The notes under the pieces: generated by a model | What the model saw: only the letters and a program-made list of their open reading frames with translations | Databases searched by the model: none | What the model was told of the DNA's origin: nothing | In this document: one piece after another, positions 1 through 9,189 of the stretch | How the letters are laid out: every line of letters starts with the position of its first letter | How positions within the stretch are numbered: position 1 is the first letter of the stretch | DNA from: Solirubrobacter taibaiensis | Lineage (GTDB): Bacteria > Actinomycetota > Thermoleophilia > Solirubrobacterales > Solirubrobacteraceae | Assembly: GCA_027587225.1 (NCBI GenBank) | Contig: JAPDDQ010000011.1 | Location: forward strand, 1-64,000 | DNA: 64,000 nt | Direction: 5' to 3' | Position numbers and translations under genes: made by a program

Positions 1-147
1 ACGATCCGACTTGCGCCCACCGCCGCGCCCCAGGCCACCGCCGCCCCGGCCGCGCCCGCGCCCACGGCCGCCGCGCCCGCACCCACGGCCACGCCTGACC
101 CGGCCGACGGCCTACTCGACTTCCTGTTCGGAAAGGACGGCGGATGA
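1..147 (+). CDS. C-terminal end of an MCE/MlaD-operon protein (partial)
   Basis: An open frame enters from the left edge and stops at TGA 145-147, overlapping the ATG of the next gene (ATGA). The 48 visible residues are an Ala/Pro/Thr-rich low-complexity tail followed by a short end (LLDFLFGKDGG). No domain is visible. Its position, translationally coupled to a run of MCE proteins, suggests it is itself an MCE-family protein, since such proteins often end in extended Pro/Ala-rich tails. Part of a different frame across the same DNA is also open but is a shadow. Confidence 0.7.
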   Translation, partial: TIRLAPTAAPQATAAPAAPAPTAAAPAPTATPDPADGLLDFLFGKDGG

Positions 148-1559
148 GAGGCCGGGGCGGCGGCATCGCCGGAAACCCGGTCCTGATCGGCGCCGCGACG
201 GTGCTCGTGATCCTCGTCGCCGTCTTCCTGTCCTACAACGCCAACAAGGGCCTGCCGTTCGTCCCGACCTATCAGGTCAAGGCCGAGCTCCCGAGCGCCG
301 CCCAGCTCACGGTCGGCAACGACGTCAAGGTCGGCGGGACGCGCATCGGCGCCGTCACCGCGCTCAAGCCGCGCCAGCTGGAGAACGGCCGCGTGATCGC
401 CGTCGTGGACCTCACGCTCGACAAGGACGCCGGCCCGCTGCCGAAGGACTCGACGCTGATCGTCCGGCCGCGGTCCGCGCTCGGCCTCAAGTACGTGGAG
501 ATCACCCGCGGGAAGTCGCAGGCGAGCTTCCAGGACGGCGACACGATCCCGATCGCGCGCGCCGAGACGCCGGTGGAGCTCGACGAGTTCCTGAACATGT
601 TCGACGAGGACACGCGCTCGGCCTCGCAGGTGAACCTCGAAGGGTTCGGCACCGCGTTCGCCGGCCGCGGCGAGTCGATCAACACCGCGATCGGCGCCTT
701 CCGCCCGCTGCTGCGCGACGTCATCCCGGTGATGCAGAACCTCTCGGACCCGCGCACCAACCTCGAGCGGTTCGTGGTGGAGACCGGGGACACGGCGGCG
801 ATCGTGGCGCCCGCCGCGGAAGCGCAGGCGTCGCTGTTCCGCAACCTGGACACGACGATGCGCGCGCTCAACGCCGTCGCGCGGCCGTACATCCAGGACT
901 CGATCACCGGCGGCAAGCCGGCGCTGGACGCCGGCATCGAGTCGCTGCCCAACCAGCGTCCCTTCCTGGCCAACACCGAAGGCCTGCTGCGCGAGCTGCG
1001 GCCCGGCGCGCGCTCGCTGCGCACGGCCGCCCCGGCCCTCTCGGACGCGCTCGGCGCCGGCATCGAGGTGCTCCCGAAGACGCCCGCGCTCAACCGCCGG
1101 CTCGAATCGCTGCTCGCCGAGGTGCAGACGTTCTCCAACGACCCGCTCGTGCCCCGCGGTCTGCAGGCCACGAACGCGCTCGTGCGGTCCGCGGCCCCGA
1201 CGCTCGACTACCTCGCGCCCGCCCAGACGGTCTGCAACTACATCACGCTCTTCTTCCGCAACATCTCCTCGCTGCTGAGCGAGGGCGACAAGAACGGCAC
1301 CTGGCAGCGGTTCATCATCGTCGCCGCGCCGGTGGGCCCGAACAGCGAGTCCGGCCCGTCGTCCGGCCCGGCCAACGGCCCGACGATCGACAACCACCTG
1401 CACACGAACCCGTATCCGAACACCGCCTCGCCGGGGCAGCCGCGTGAGTGCGAGTCCGGCAACGAGCCGTACCTCGCCGGACGCACCGTGATCGGCAACG
1501 TCCCCGGCACGCAGCAGGGGCGCACCGAGGGCTACGCGGCGCAGGGAGACGCGCGCTGA
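144..1559 (+). CDS. MCE/MlaD family substrate-binding protein
   Basis: A 471-residue protein with one N-terminal membrane segment (about residues 12-30) and then an MlaD/MCE core (about 38-115) carrying the family signature 'VKVGGTRIGAVTAL'. After it comes a long helical MCE C-terminal region (residues 150-380) and a polar tail. MCE proteins form hexameric rings or tunnels that move lipids or sterols across the envelope, fed by an ABC permease/ATPase that would lie upstream of this window. ATG start overlaps the previous stop; the TGA stop overlaps the next ATG. One of several successive paralogues in the operon; substrate cannot be told from sequence. Confidence 0.9.
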   Translation: MRGRGGGIAGNPVLIGAATVLVILVAVFLSYNANKGLPFVPTYQVKAELPSAAQLTVGNDVKVGGTRIGAVTALKPRQLENGRVIAVVDLTLDKDAGPLPKDSTLIVRPRSALGLKYVEITRGKSQASFQDGDTIPIARAETPVELDEFLNMFDEDTRSASQVNLEGFGTAFAGRGESINTAIGAFRPLLRDVIPVMQNLSDPRTNLERFVVETGDTAAIVAPAAEAQASLFRNLDTTMRALNAVARPYIQDSITGGKPALDAGIESLPNQRPFLANTEGLLRELRPGARSLRTAAPALSDALGAGIEVLPKTPALNRRLESLLAEVQTFSNDPLVPRGLQATNALVRSAAPTLDYLAPAQTVCNYITLFFRNISSLLSEGDKNGTWQRFIIVAAPVGPNSESGPSSGPANGPTIDNHLHTNPYPNTASPGQPRECESGNEPYLAGRTVIGNVPGTQQGRTEGYAAQGDAR

Positions 1560-3124
1560 TGGCCCGCGCCCGCCGCCGCGGCCCGCGCCGCTCGGACGCC
1601 TTCATCGGCCTGCTGGGCACGCTCCTGGTCGTCGTGATCATGTACTTCGGCTTCACGAAGGACATCCCGTTCACGTCCGGGTTCCGGCTCAACGCGCAGT
1701 TCCAGTCGGCGAACTCGATCCGGCCCAACTCGCCCGTGCGGATCGCCGGCGTGGAGGTCGGCAAGGTCAAGGCGGTCGAGCCGGTCGAGGGCTCCGACGA
1801 CGCGCTGCTGGTGATGGAGCTCAAGGACTCCGCGCTTCCGCTGCACAAGAACGCGACGGCCAAGATCCGCCCGCGCATCTTCCTCGAGGGCAACTTCTTC
1901 GTGGACCTCAAGCCGGGGACGCCGGGCTCGCCGCAGCTGGAGTCCGGGGACACGATCGCGGTCACGCAGACCGCCTCGCCCGTCCAGCTCGACGAGGTGC
2001 TGACGTCGCTGCAGAGCGACTCGCGCGAGGACCTGCAGCAGCTGCTGACCGGCCTCAACACGGCGCTCACCTCCAAGCCGACGGCCGCGGAGAACGAGGA
2101 CGCCGACCCCCTCGCCCAGGACCAGACGGCGGCGGAGTCCTTCAACGACGCGCTCGACGACATCCCGGTCGCGGAGCGCTCGTCCGCGCAGGTGTTCGAG
2201 GCGCTGCTGGGTACCGAGCCGACACGCGACCTCACCCGGCTCATCCGCGGCACCGCCCGCACGGCCGAGCAGCTCAGCCGCTACGAGCAGTCGCTACAGG
2301 ACCTGATCACCAACCTCAACGTGACCACGGGCGCGCTCTCGAACGAGTCAACCAATTTGCGCCTCTCCATCCGCGAGCTGCCGCCGACGCTCGCCGCGGC
2401 CAACAGCGCGTTCAACTCCCTCAACGCGGCGTTCCCGCCGACGCGCGCGTTCGCGAACGAGATCCGCCCGGGCGTGCGTGAGACGCCCGCCACGATCGAG
2501 GCCGCGTTCCCGTGGATCGAGCAGACGCGCGCGCTCGTGCAGCCGGAGGAGCTCGGCGGGCTGGCCGAGGAGCTCTCGCCCGCCACCGTCGACCTCGCCC
2601 GCCTGATCGACCGCGCGACCGAGCTGCTGCCCGAGGTCAACCTGCTCGCCAAGTGCGCGCGCGACGTCGTGCTGCCCGCCGGTGACCTGGTCGTCCAGGA
2701 CGAGTTCAACAACGGCGAGGAGAACTACAAGGAGTTCTTCTACGCGCTGGTCGGCATCGCCGGCGAGGGCCAGAACTTCGACGGCAACGGCACGTACGTG
2801 CGCTTCCAGACCGGCGGCGGCTCGCAGACGCTCTCGCTCGGCCCGAACTCGACGAGCCTCGGCGAGCTGTTCGGCAACTTCATCGAGGCGCCGCTCGGCA
2901 ACCGCCCGGCGATGCCGACCAAGAAGCCGGTCTACAAGGACGACGTGCCGTGCCACACGCAGACGCTGCCGAACATCAACGGGCCGGCGGCGAACAAGAC
3001 CGCGCCGGGCGGCGGCCCCGCGGCCACGGCGGCGACCGCCAAGACCAAGCAGGACAAGCTCCGCAAGCAGGCTGAGTTGCAGGTCGTCCGCAAGAAGCTG
3101 AACCCGTTCGGGGCGTCGAAGTGA
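1559..3124 (+). CDS. MCE/MlaD family substrate-binding protein
   Basis: 521 residues from ATG 1559, which overlaps the previous TGA; the frame is open 37 codons further upstream but those codons lie inside the previous gene. An arginine-rich start (RARRRGPRR) precedes a single membrane segment (residues 14-30). The MCE core follows with 'VRIAGVEVGKVKAVEP', then a long predicted helical region and a Lys/Ala-rich C-terminus ending KKLNPFGASK. The role is as for its neighbours: one subunit of an MCE lipid-transfer complex, anchored in the membrane by its N-terminus. Its stop overlaps the GTG of the next gene. Confidence 0.9.
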   Translation: MARARRRGPRRSDAFIGLLGTLLVVVIMYFGFTKDIPFTSGFRLNAQFQSANSIRPNSPVRIAGVEVGKVKAVEPVEGSDDALLVMELKDSALPLHKNATAKIRPRIFLEGNFFVDLKPGTPGSPQLESGDTIAVTQTASPVQLDEVLTSLQSDSREDLQQLLTGLNTALTSKPTAAENEDADPLAQDQTAAESFNDALDDIPVAERSSAQVFEALLGTEPTRDLTRLIRGTARTAEQLSRYEQSLQDLITNLNVTTGALSNESTNLRLSIRELPPTLAAANSAFNSLNAAFPPTRAFANEIRPGVRETPATIEAAFPWIEQTRALVQPEELGGLAEELSPATVDLARLIDRATELLPEVNLLAKCARDVVLPAGDLVVQDEFNNGEENYKEFFYALVGIAGEGQNFDGNGTYVRFQTGGGSQTLSLGPNSTSLGELFGNFIEAPLGNRPAMPTKKPVYKDDVPCHTQTLPNINGPAANKTAPGGGPAATAATAKTKQDKLRKQAELQVVRKKLNPFGASK

Positions 3125-4491
3125 AGACGGCGATCCGCAAGCACCTCCCGGACTTCCTGGCCATCCTCGGCCTGGTCGCCGTCTCGCTCGTGGTGTCGGT
3201 CTACATCCTCGACAAGCAGCGGCTCGCGCTGCCCGCGGGCGTGCCGATCCTCGGCCGCGACTACTTCGACCTCGAGGCCGAGCTGACGACCGCGCAGGCC
3301 GTCACGCCGGGCCAGGGCCAGACGGTCAACGTCGCGGGCGTCGAGGTGGGCGAGATCGCGTCGGTCAAGCTGCGCGACGGCAAGGCCATCATCGGCATGA
3401 AGATCCAGCGCAAGCACTCGCGGATCTACAAGGACGCGTCGATCCTGCTGCGCCCGAAGACGGGCCTGAAGGACATGGTCGCCGAGCTCACGCCGGGCAC
3501 GCCGTCGGCGGGCCGGATCGAAGAGGGCGGCGTGATCCCGGTCTCGCAGACGCTGCCGGACGTCAACCTCGACGAGATCCTGGCCACGCTGGACGCGGAC
3601 ACGCGCGACTACCTGCTGCTGCTCCTGAACGACGGCGCCGAAGGCCTCGGCTCCGAGCGCAAGGGGCGCGAGCTCGCACAGGCCATCCGTCGCCTGGAGC
3701 CGACCGCCAAGTACGCGCGCGAGATCAACGAGGGCCTGGCCGACCGGCGCGAGAACCTGCGGCGCGTCGTGCACAACTTCTCGTTGCTGACCAACGAGCT
3801 CGGCAAGCGCGACACCCAGCTCGCGAACTTCGTGCAGAACTCGAACGCGGTGTTCGGGACGCTGGCGGAGCAGGACGCGTCGCTGCAGGCCATCCTCCAG
3901 AAGCTGCCCGGGACGCTGCAGACGACGCAGACGACGCTCGGCAAGGTCGAGACGCTGGCCGACGTGATGGGGCCGACGCTCGAGTCGCTGCGGCCCGCGG
4001 CGCGGGCACTCGGTCCGTCGCTCCAGCAGACGCGCCCGTTCCTGCGCCAGTCCACGCCGATCATCCGCGACGAGATCCGGCCGTTCACGCGCGCCGCGCT
4101 GCCGACGGTCAAGGAGCTGCGCCCGGCGATGCGCGACCTCGCGGCGGCGACGCCCGACCTCACGCGCTCGGTCAAGGTCATCAACCAGCTGCTGAACGCG
4201 GCGGCGTACAACCCGCCCGGCTCGACCGAGGAAGGCATGCTGTTCTGGCAGGCCTGGGTCAACCACGCCGGCAACTCACTCTTCTCCACCGCGGACGCGC
4301 ACGGTCCGATCCGTCGCGGCCTGTTCCTGCTCTCGTGCAACTCCGTCCAGCTGCTGGACGCGGTCGCGCAGGCCAACCCGCAGCTCGGCACGCTCGTCCA
4401 GCTGCTCAACGCGCCCGCGCAGGAGGACGTCTGCCCGGCTTCGCAGCAGGGTCCGGCGGCCGGCGGCGGCACGGCACCGGCGGGAGGCTGA
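3121..4491 (+). CDS. MCE/MlaD family substrate-binding protein
   Basis: 456 residues from GTG 3121 (GTGA overlap with the previous stop). N-terminal membrane segment at residues 10-30, MCE core with 'VNVAGVEVGEIASVKL', then the extended helical MCE C-terminal region rich in Leu/Arg heptads (roughly 150-350) and a short Gly/Ala-rich end. Same family and inferred role as its neighbours. It is separated from the next gene by only three bases, so all of these are one transcript. Confidence 0.9.
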   Translation: MKTAIRKHLPDFLAILGLVAVSLVVSVYILDKQRLALPAGVPILGRDYFDLEAELTTAQAVTPGQGQTVNVAGVEVGEIASVKLRDGKAIIGMKIQRKHSRIYKDASILLRPKTGLKDMVAELTPGTPSAGRIEEGGVIPVSQTLPDVNLDEILATLDADTRDYLLLLLNDGAEGLGSERKGRELAQAIRRLEPTAKYAREINEGLADRRENLRRVVHNFSLLTNELGKRDTQLANFVQNSNAVFGTLAEQDASLQAILQKLPGTLQTTQTTLGKVETLADVMGPTLESLRPAARALGPSLQQTRPFLRQSTPIIRDEIRPFTRAALPTVKELRPAMRDLAAATPDLTRSVKVINQLLNAAAYNPPGSTEEGMLFWQAWVNHAGNSLFSTADAHGPIRRGLFLLSCNSVQLLDAVAQANPQLGTLVQLLNAPAQEDVCPASQQGPAAGGGTAPAGG

Positions 4492-4494
4492 GCC

Positions 4495-6105
4495 ATGGTC
4501 AAGGACGCTCCCGGACTCGGCAAGATCGCGGCGATGGTGCTGTTCGCGCTGACGTGCTTCGGCCTGCTGCTGTTCCTGTGGCTCGCGTTCGGCGGCCCGG
4601 TGCCGCTGAAGCCGAAGGGCTACCGCTTCCACACGTCGTTCGCCGAGTCCGGCCAGCTCGCGCTGGAAGCCGACGTGCGCATCAGCGGCGTGCCGGTGGG
4701 CAAGGTCAAGAAGATCGAGCCGAACAAGCAGACGGGCCGCGCGGACGTGGAGATCCAGCTCCAGTCGCGCTACGCGCCGTTGCCGCGGGACGCACGCGCG
4801 ATCCTGCGCCAGAAGACGCTGCTGGGCGAGACCTACGTGGAGCTCACGCCGGGGACGAACGACGCGGCCGCGATCCCCGAGGGCGGCGAGCTCGCCTCCA
4901 CGCAGGTGTCCGACACGGTGGAGCTGGACGAGATCCTGCGCTCGTTCGATCCCGAGACGCGCGCGAACTTCCAGGAGTGGATGCAGACGCAGGCGCAGGC
5001 CATCGGTGACGGCCGCGGGCAGGATCTCAACGACGCGCTCGGCAACCTCGCGCCGTTCGCGGAGGACACCGCGACGATCGTGGACGTGCTCAACCGCCAG
5101 GAGGAGGCGCTCTCCCAGCTCGTGGCCAACACGGGCATCGTTTTCGGCGCGCTCAGCGAGCGTGACGACCAGCTGCGCTCGCTGATCGAGAACACCGACA
5201 CCGTGTTCGCGACCACCGCCGCACGGGACAGTGAGCTGCAGGCGTCGTTCCGCGCGCTGCCGACGTTCGAGGATGAATCCCGCAAGACGTTCGAGCGCCT
5301 GGACGAGTTCCAGCGCGAGACCGACCCGCTCATCACGCAGCTGCGCCCGGCCGCGCGGGAGCTGTCGCCGACGCTCGAGGACCTCGCGGACATCGCGCCG
5401 GACCTGAAGAACCTGCTCGAGGAGCTGGACCCGCTGATCAAGGCGTCCAAGGAGGGCTTCCCGGCCGCCGAGCAGGTGCTCGTGGACACGCGTCCGACGC
5501 TCGGCCAGCTCGTCCCGGCGACCGCCCAGCTCACGCCCGCCGTCGACTTCATCGGGCTCTACAAGCGTGAGCTGACGTCGTTCTTCGCGAACGCCGGCTC
5601 GGCGACGCAGGCGCGCGACGCGCGCTCGGGCCTGCACTACCTGCGCACGAGCAACCCGCTGAACCCGGAGAACCTGGCGGTGTATCCGAACCGCCTGCCG
5701 ACCAACCGGCCGAACCCGTACACGCTGCCGAACCACTTCGATCAGATCGCCACCGGGCTTCCGGTCTACGAGGACCGCCAGTGCAACGCGGGGAACCTGC
5801 TGCCGTCGATCACGAACACGCCGATCGACCTGGTCAACAACGTCGTCGACGCGGTGCCCACGGTGATCCCGCCGCTGGTCCCGGGCCTGCCGGCGGTGAC
5901 GCTGCCGCCGATCCCACAGATCCCGCTCACACCTGAGCAGGCCGCGGCCCTCATTCCGACGGAGCTGCTCAACCAGATCCAGCAGTACGCGTTCGGGGTC
6001 GGTGGCGCGGGTGTCGCGGCGCCGCCGTGCCGCAAGCAGGGGCCGTTCGAGTTCGGGGGCGAGCGCACGCAGTACCCGCACGTGAACGCCCGCAACGACG
6101 GGTAG
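4495..6105 (+). CDS. MCE/MlaD family substrate-binding protein
   Basis: 536 residues from ATG 4495, with a GGGAGG ribosome-binding motif just upstream inside the previous gene's end. N-terminal membrane segment (13-33), MCE core with 'VRISGVPVGKVKKIEP', helical region to about 350, then a long Pro-rich segment (about 440-490, many PPIP/PLVPGLP motifs) and a Cys-containing tail. It is the last MCE subunit before the MMPL transporter, and its C-terminal region is the most divergent of the set. Confidence 0.9.
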   Translation: MVKDAPGLGKIAAMVLFALTCFGLLLFLWLAFGGPVPLKPKGYRFHTSFAESGQLALEADVRISGVPVGKVKKIEPNKQTGRADVEIQLQSRYAPLPRDARAILRQKTLLGETYVELTPGTNDAAAIPEGGELASTQVSDTVELDEILRSFDPETRANFQEWMQTQAQAIGDGRGQDLNDALGNLAPFAEDTATIVDVLNRQEEALSQLVANTGIVFGALSERDDQLRSLIENTDTVFATTAARDSELQASFRALPTFEDESRKTFERLDEFQRETDPLITQLRPAARELSPTLEDLADIAPDLKNLLEELDPLIKASKEGFPAAEQVLVDTRPTLGQLVPATAQLTPAVDFIGLYKRELTSFFANAGSATQARDARSGLHYLRTSNPLNPENLAVYPNRLPTNRPNPYTLPNHFDQIATGLPVYEDRQCNAGNLLPSITNTPIDLVNNVVDAVPTVIPPLVPGLPAVTLPPIPQIPLTPEQAAALIPTELLNQIQQYAFGVGGAGVAAPPCRKQGPFEFGGERTQYPHVNARNDG

Positions 6106-6109
6106 CGCT

Positions 6110-8602
6110 GTGCGGGTCATCGTCGTCGCGGTACTGCTCGTCCTCGCCGGAGCGGGGCTGGCCACGCAGTTGTCGGTCAGCGCCTCGACGGGGTCGCTGG
6201 TCGGGGGCGGGAATGACTCTGGTCGAGCGACGGAGGTCGCGCGCGAGCGCTTCGGCGACGACGCGGTCTACGTGCTCGTGCGCGGCGACCTGCCGCAGAT
6301 GGTGCTCACGTCGGACCTGAACCGGCTGCTCGGGCTCGAGGGCTGCCTGTCGGGGAACGTGCCGGACGGGGTGGAGCCGCCGGGCGGTGCGGGCTCACCG
6401 TGCGACCGGATCGCGGACGCCGATCGCGTGCACGTGGTCTACGGACCGGGGACGTTCATCAACTCTTCCGTCAACGAGCTCACCGCGCAGCTGCAGGGCC
6501 GCACGCGCGAGCGGGCGGCGCAGGCCGAGCAGGTGCGCGCGGCCGCCGAGCAGCAGGCGCGGGCCGCCGGGCAGTCCAAGGCCAAGGCCAAGGCGTACGG
6601 CAAGGAGGCGGAGAAGGCCGTCTACCAGCAGTTCGCGTCCGAGCTGCTCGCGATGAACGCCAAGTACGGGCTGAACCTGACGGGCGCGCCGAAGCTCAAC
6701 GACCCGGACTTCGTCTACCAGCTCGTGTTCGACGCGGCCCGTGGCGAGCGGACGCCGAAGGCGCGGTTCGCCTACCTGTTCCCGTCGGCCGACAGCGCGT
6801 TGATCTCCGTGCGGCTCAAACACGGGTTGAGTGACGAGCAGCGCGCGGACGCGGTGGCTCAGGTGCGCGCGGCGGTGACGATGCCGCAGTGGCAGCTCGA
6901 GAGCGGCGGGCAGTACGTCGTCACGGGCGTGCCGGTGCTCGCGGATGAGCTCACCGAGGTGCTCGCGGCGTCGACGTTGCGGCTGCTGCTCGTGGGCGTG
7001 GCCGTGATGGCACTGGTGCTCGCGTTGCTGTTCCGCGCGCGGTTGCGGCTGCTGCCGTTGGCGATTGCTTTGGGCACCGTGTCGATCGTGTTCGGCGGGC
7101 TGTCGCTGTTGGGGCTGCCGCTGACGATGGCGTCGATCGCGGTTCTGCCCGTCTTGTTGGGGTTGGCCGTGGACTACGCGATCCAGTTCCAGGCCGGCAA
7201 CTCGCGGCGCGTGATCGCGACGGCGGCACTGGCCACGGCCGTCGGGTTCCTGATCCTGTTGTTCTCTCCCGTCCCGATGGTGCGCGGGTTCGGGGCGCTG
7301 CTGGTCGTGGGCGTCGGAGTGGCGCTGGCGTTGACCTTCACGGCCGGCGCGGCCGTGCTGGAGCTCGGCGACGGTGGCTCCCGGTCGGGGGTGCTCGCGC
7401 GGTCGTTGCGGGGCGCCGGTGATCTCGTGAACGCCGTGCGGGTGCCGCGGCTGCGGGTCGAACGGCCGCTGCGGTGGGTGGTGGCCAACGCCCGCGCCGT
7501 GCTGATCGCCGCCGCGCTGTTGGCGGTGTGCGGGTGGGCGCTGGACAGCCGGATCGCGATCGAGTCCGAGCTCCAGAAGCTCGTCCCGCAGTCCCTCCCC
7601 GCGGTCCGTGATCTAAGCGCTCTCCAGAAGGAGACGGGGACGGCGGGGGAGATCGACGTCGTCGTCGAAGGTGAGGACCTCACCGATCCCGCGGTGGTGC
7701 GCTGGATGCGCGACTACCAGAGCGCGGTCCTGCTGCGCAACGGCTACAACGCCGAGGAGGGCTGCGCCGGCGCCGCGCTGTGCCCGGCCCTGTCGCTGCC
7801 CGATCTGTTCCGCACGCCCGAGCTGTCGGCGACGAAGGAGCAGGTGCGCGCGCTGCTGGACGCGGTGCCGCCGTACCTGTCGCAGGCGGCGATCTCACCC
7901 GATCGCAAGACGGCGGTGCTGGCGTTCGGTGTGCGCCTGCAGTCGCTGGAGGCGCAGCGCGAGGTGATCGAGGGGATGCGGTCTCGGTTGAACCCGCCCG
8001 AGGGTGTGCGCGCGACGCTGGCCGGTTTGCCCGTGCTGGCCGCGGACGCCAACCACGCGATGAGCGATCCGCTGCGGCGGTTGCTGGTCGTCGTGATCGG
8101 GTTGGCGGCGGTCGCCTTGGCCCTGTTCGCCGTGTACCGGTCGTGGGAGCGAGCCTGGGTGCCGCTCGTGCCGATCGCGTTGGCGACGGGGTGGAGCGCG
8201 CTCGTGCTGTTCGTGGTCGGTGTACCGCTGAACCCGATGTCCGCGGCGCTGAGCGCGTTGGTGATCGCCATCTCGACGGAGTTCTCGGTGCTGCTGTCGG
8301 CTCGGTATCGCGAGGAGCGCGAGGCGGGGTCGGAGCCGGTCGAGGCGTTGCTGCGGACGTACCGCGTGACGGGCGCGGCGGTGCTCGCCTCGGGCGTGAC
8401 GGCGATCGCCGGCTTCGCTGTGCTGATCGCGTCCGACGTGGCGATGCTGCGCGACTTCGGCCTCGTCACGGTCCTGAACCTCGCTGTGTCTCTGGTGGGC
8501 GTACTGGCGGTGTTGCCGGCGGTGCTCGTCCTGGCCGAGCGCGGTGAGCTCGTGCCGCGGCTCGGGCGCTGGGGTCGCCGCCGCCGGGCCGTCGCGGCGT
8601 GA
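6110..8602 (+). CDS. RND/MMPL family transporter at the end of the MCE operon
   Basis: 830 residues from GTG 6110, four bases after the previous stop. The layout is that of a MMPL/HAE-type RND permease. There is one N-terminal membrane helix, a large porter domain containing a charged coiled-coil insertion rich in Ala/Gln/Lys (residues 125-170), then six membrane helices with the MMPL signature 'GLAVDYAIQF' (about 347-356). A second porter domain and a second six-helix bundle with 'ISTEFSVLLSAR' follow. MMPL proteins export lipids or hydrophobic compounds using the proton gradient. Coupling to the MCE genes suggests the two systems handle the same or related lipids. Its stop overlaps the start of the next gene (GTGA). 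Confidence 0.88.
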   Translation: MRVIVVAVLLVLAGAGLATQLSVSASTGSLVGGGNDSGRATEVARERFGDDAVYVLVRGDLPQMVLTSDLNRLLGLEGCLSGNVPDGVEPPGGAGSPCDRIADADRVHVVYGPGTFINSSVNELTAQLQGRTRERAAQAEQVRAAAEQQARAAGQSKAKAKAYGKEAEKAVYQQFASELLAMNAKYGLNLTGAPKLNDPDFVYQLVFDAARGERTPKARFAYLFPSADSALISVRLKHGLSDEQRADAVAQVRAAVTMPQWQLESGGQYVVTGVPVLADELTEVLAASTLRLLLVGVAVMALVLALLFRARLRLLPLAIALGTVSIVFGGLSLLGLPLTMASIAVLPVLLGLAVDYAIQFQAGNSRRVIATAALATAVGFLILLFSPVPMVRGFGALLVVGVGVALALTFTAGAAVLELGDGGSRSGVLARSLRGAGDLVNAVRVPRLRVERPLRWVVANARAVLIAAALLAVCGWALDSRIAIESELQKLVPQSLPAVRDLSALQKETGTAGEIDVVVEGEDLTDPAVVRWMRDYQSAVLLRNGYNAEEGCAGAALCPALSLPDLFRTPELSATKEQVRALLDAVPPYLSQAAISPDRKTAVLAFGVRLQSLEAQREVIEGMRSRLNPPEGVRATLAGLPVLAADANHAMSDPLRRLLVVVIGLAAVALALFAVYRSWERAWVPLVPIALATGWSALVLFVVGVPLNPMSAALSALVIAISTEFSVLLSARYREEREAGSEPVEALLRTYRVTGAAVLASGVTAIAGFAVLIASDVAMLRDFGLVTVLNLAVSLVGVLAVLPAVLVLAERGELVPRLGRWGRRRRAVAA

Positions 8603-9189
8603 AACGTCCGGGCCTGCTGGTCGTGGTGTTCGTGGGCGCGCTGCTCACGTTCATCACCTTCAACACGGTCATCACCGACTCCGAGGGCTCGAAGGGGCTG
8701 GAGGCGGGCGACAAGCTCCCGCCCTTCGCCATGCCCTTGTCGACCTCGCCGTGCGAGGGCCGCTGCGACGCCAACGTGGCCACCGCCGCCGGCCAGGGTG
8801 CGGCCGGCGCGCGGCCCGCGTGCGAGGTGCGCGGGCCCGAGGTACTGAACGTGTGCGAGCTGCGCGAGCAGGGCCCGTTCGTGCTGGCGTTCGTGTTCCA
8901 CCCGGTGGAGCGCTGCCGCGACCAGCTCCCGGTTTTGGAGCGCGTCGCCGCGAAGCACCGGGACGTGCAATTCCGGGTGGTGGCGGTGCGCGCGAACGCG
9001 TCCGATGCGCGTGGGCTCCGGTCTGGATTGCCCGTCGGCTACGACAACGACGGCGCCGTCGCCAACGAGTACGCCGTCGTCGTCTGCCCGACGATCACGT
9101 ACGTCAAGCGCGGCGGCGAGATCGCCGGATCCACGGTCGGCGTGCAGAGCGAAGCGCAACTCGAGGAATGGGTGCGGAAGCTTGAGTGA
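8599..9189 (+). CDS. membrane-anchored redoxin/TlpA-like protein with a single Cys at the active-site position
   Basis: 196 residues from GTG 8599. An N-terminal membrane anchor (residues 5-22) precedes a thioredoxin-fold segment resembling TlpA/AhpC-TSA redoxins ('FVLAFVFHP..RCRDQLPVLERV', then a cis-Pro region 'VVCPTITYVKRGG' near residues 160-172). The usual WCxxC is reduced to one cysteine (C106); the first Cys position is Val. Four other cysteines cluster at residues 52-86. It probably acts outside the membrane as a monothiol redox or structural protein in the MCE/MMPL operon; a catalytic disulfide reductase is unlikely. Overlaps the following gene. Confidence 0.72.
   Translation: MKRPGLLVVVFVGALLTFITFNTVITDSEGSKGLEAGDKLPPFAMPLSTSPCEGRCDANVATAAGQGAAGARPACEVRGPEVLNVCELREQGPFVLAFVFHPVERCRDQLPVLERVAAKHRDVQFRVVAVRANASDARGLRSGLPVGYDNDGAVANEYAVVVCPTITYVKRGGEIAGSTVGVQSEAQLEEWVRKLE

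Noticed and set aside
11..1447. Open frame of 478 codons on the plus strand
   Set aside because: Arg/Pro-rich shadow of the MCE gene at 144-1559, with no domain and highly skewed composition.
6040..6130. TAGCGC near the MMPL start as a leaderless -10 box
   Set aside because: Only four bases before GTG 6110 and not ending in T; the gene is simply coupled to the MCE operon.
4276..6165. Minus-strand open frame of 629 codons
   Set aside because: Antisense shadow of the MCE gene at 4495-6105; composition dominated by Arg/Ala/Val from GC-rich codons.
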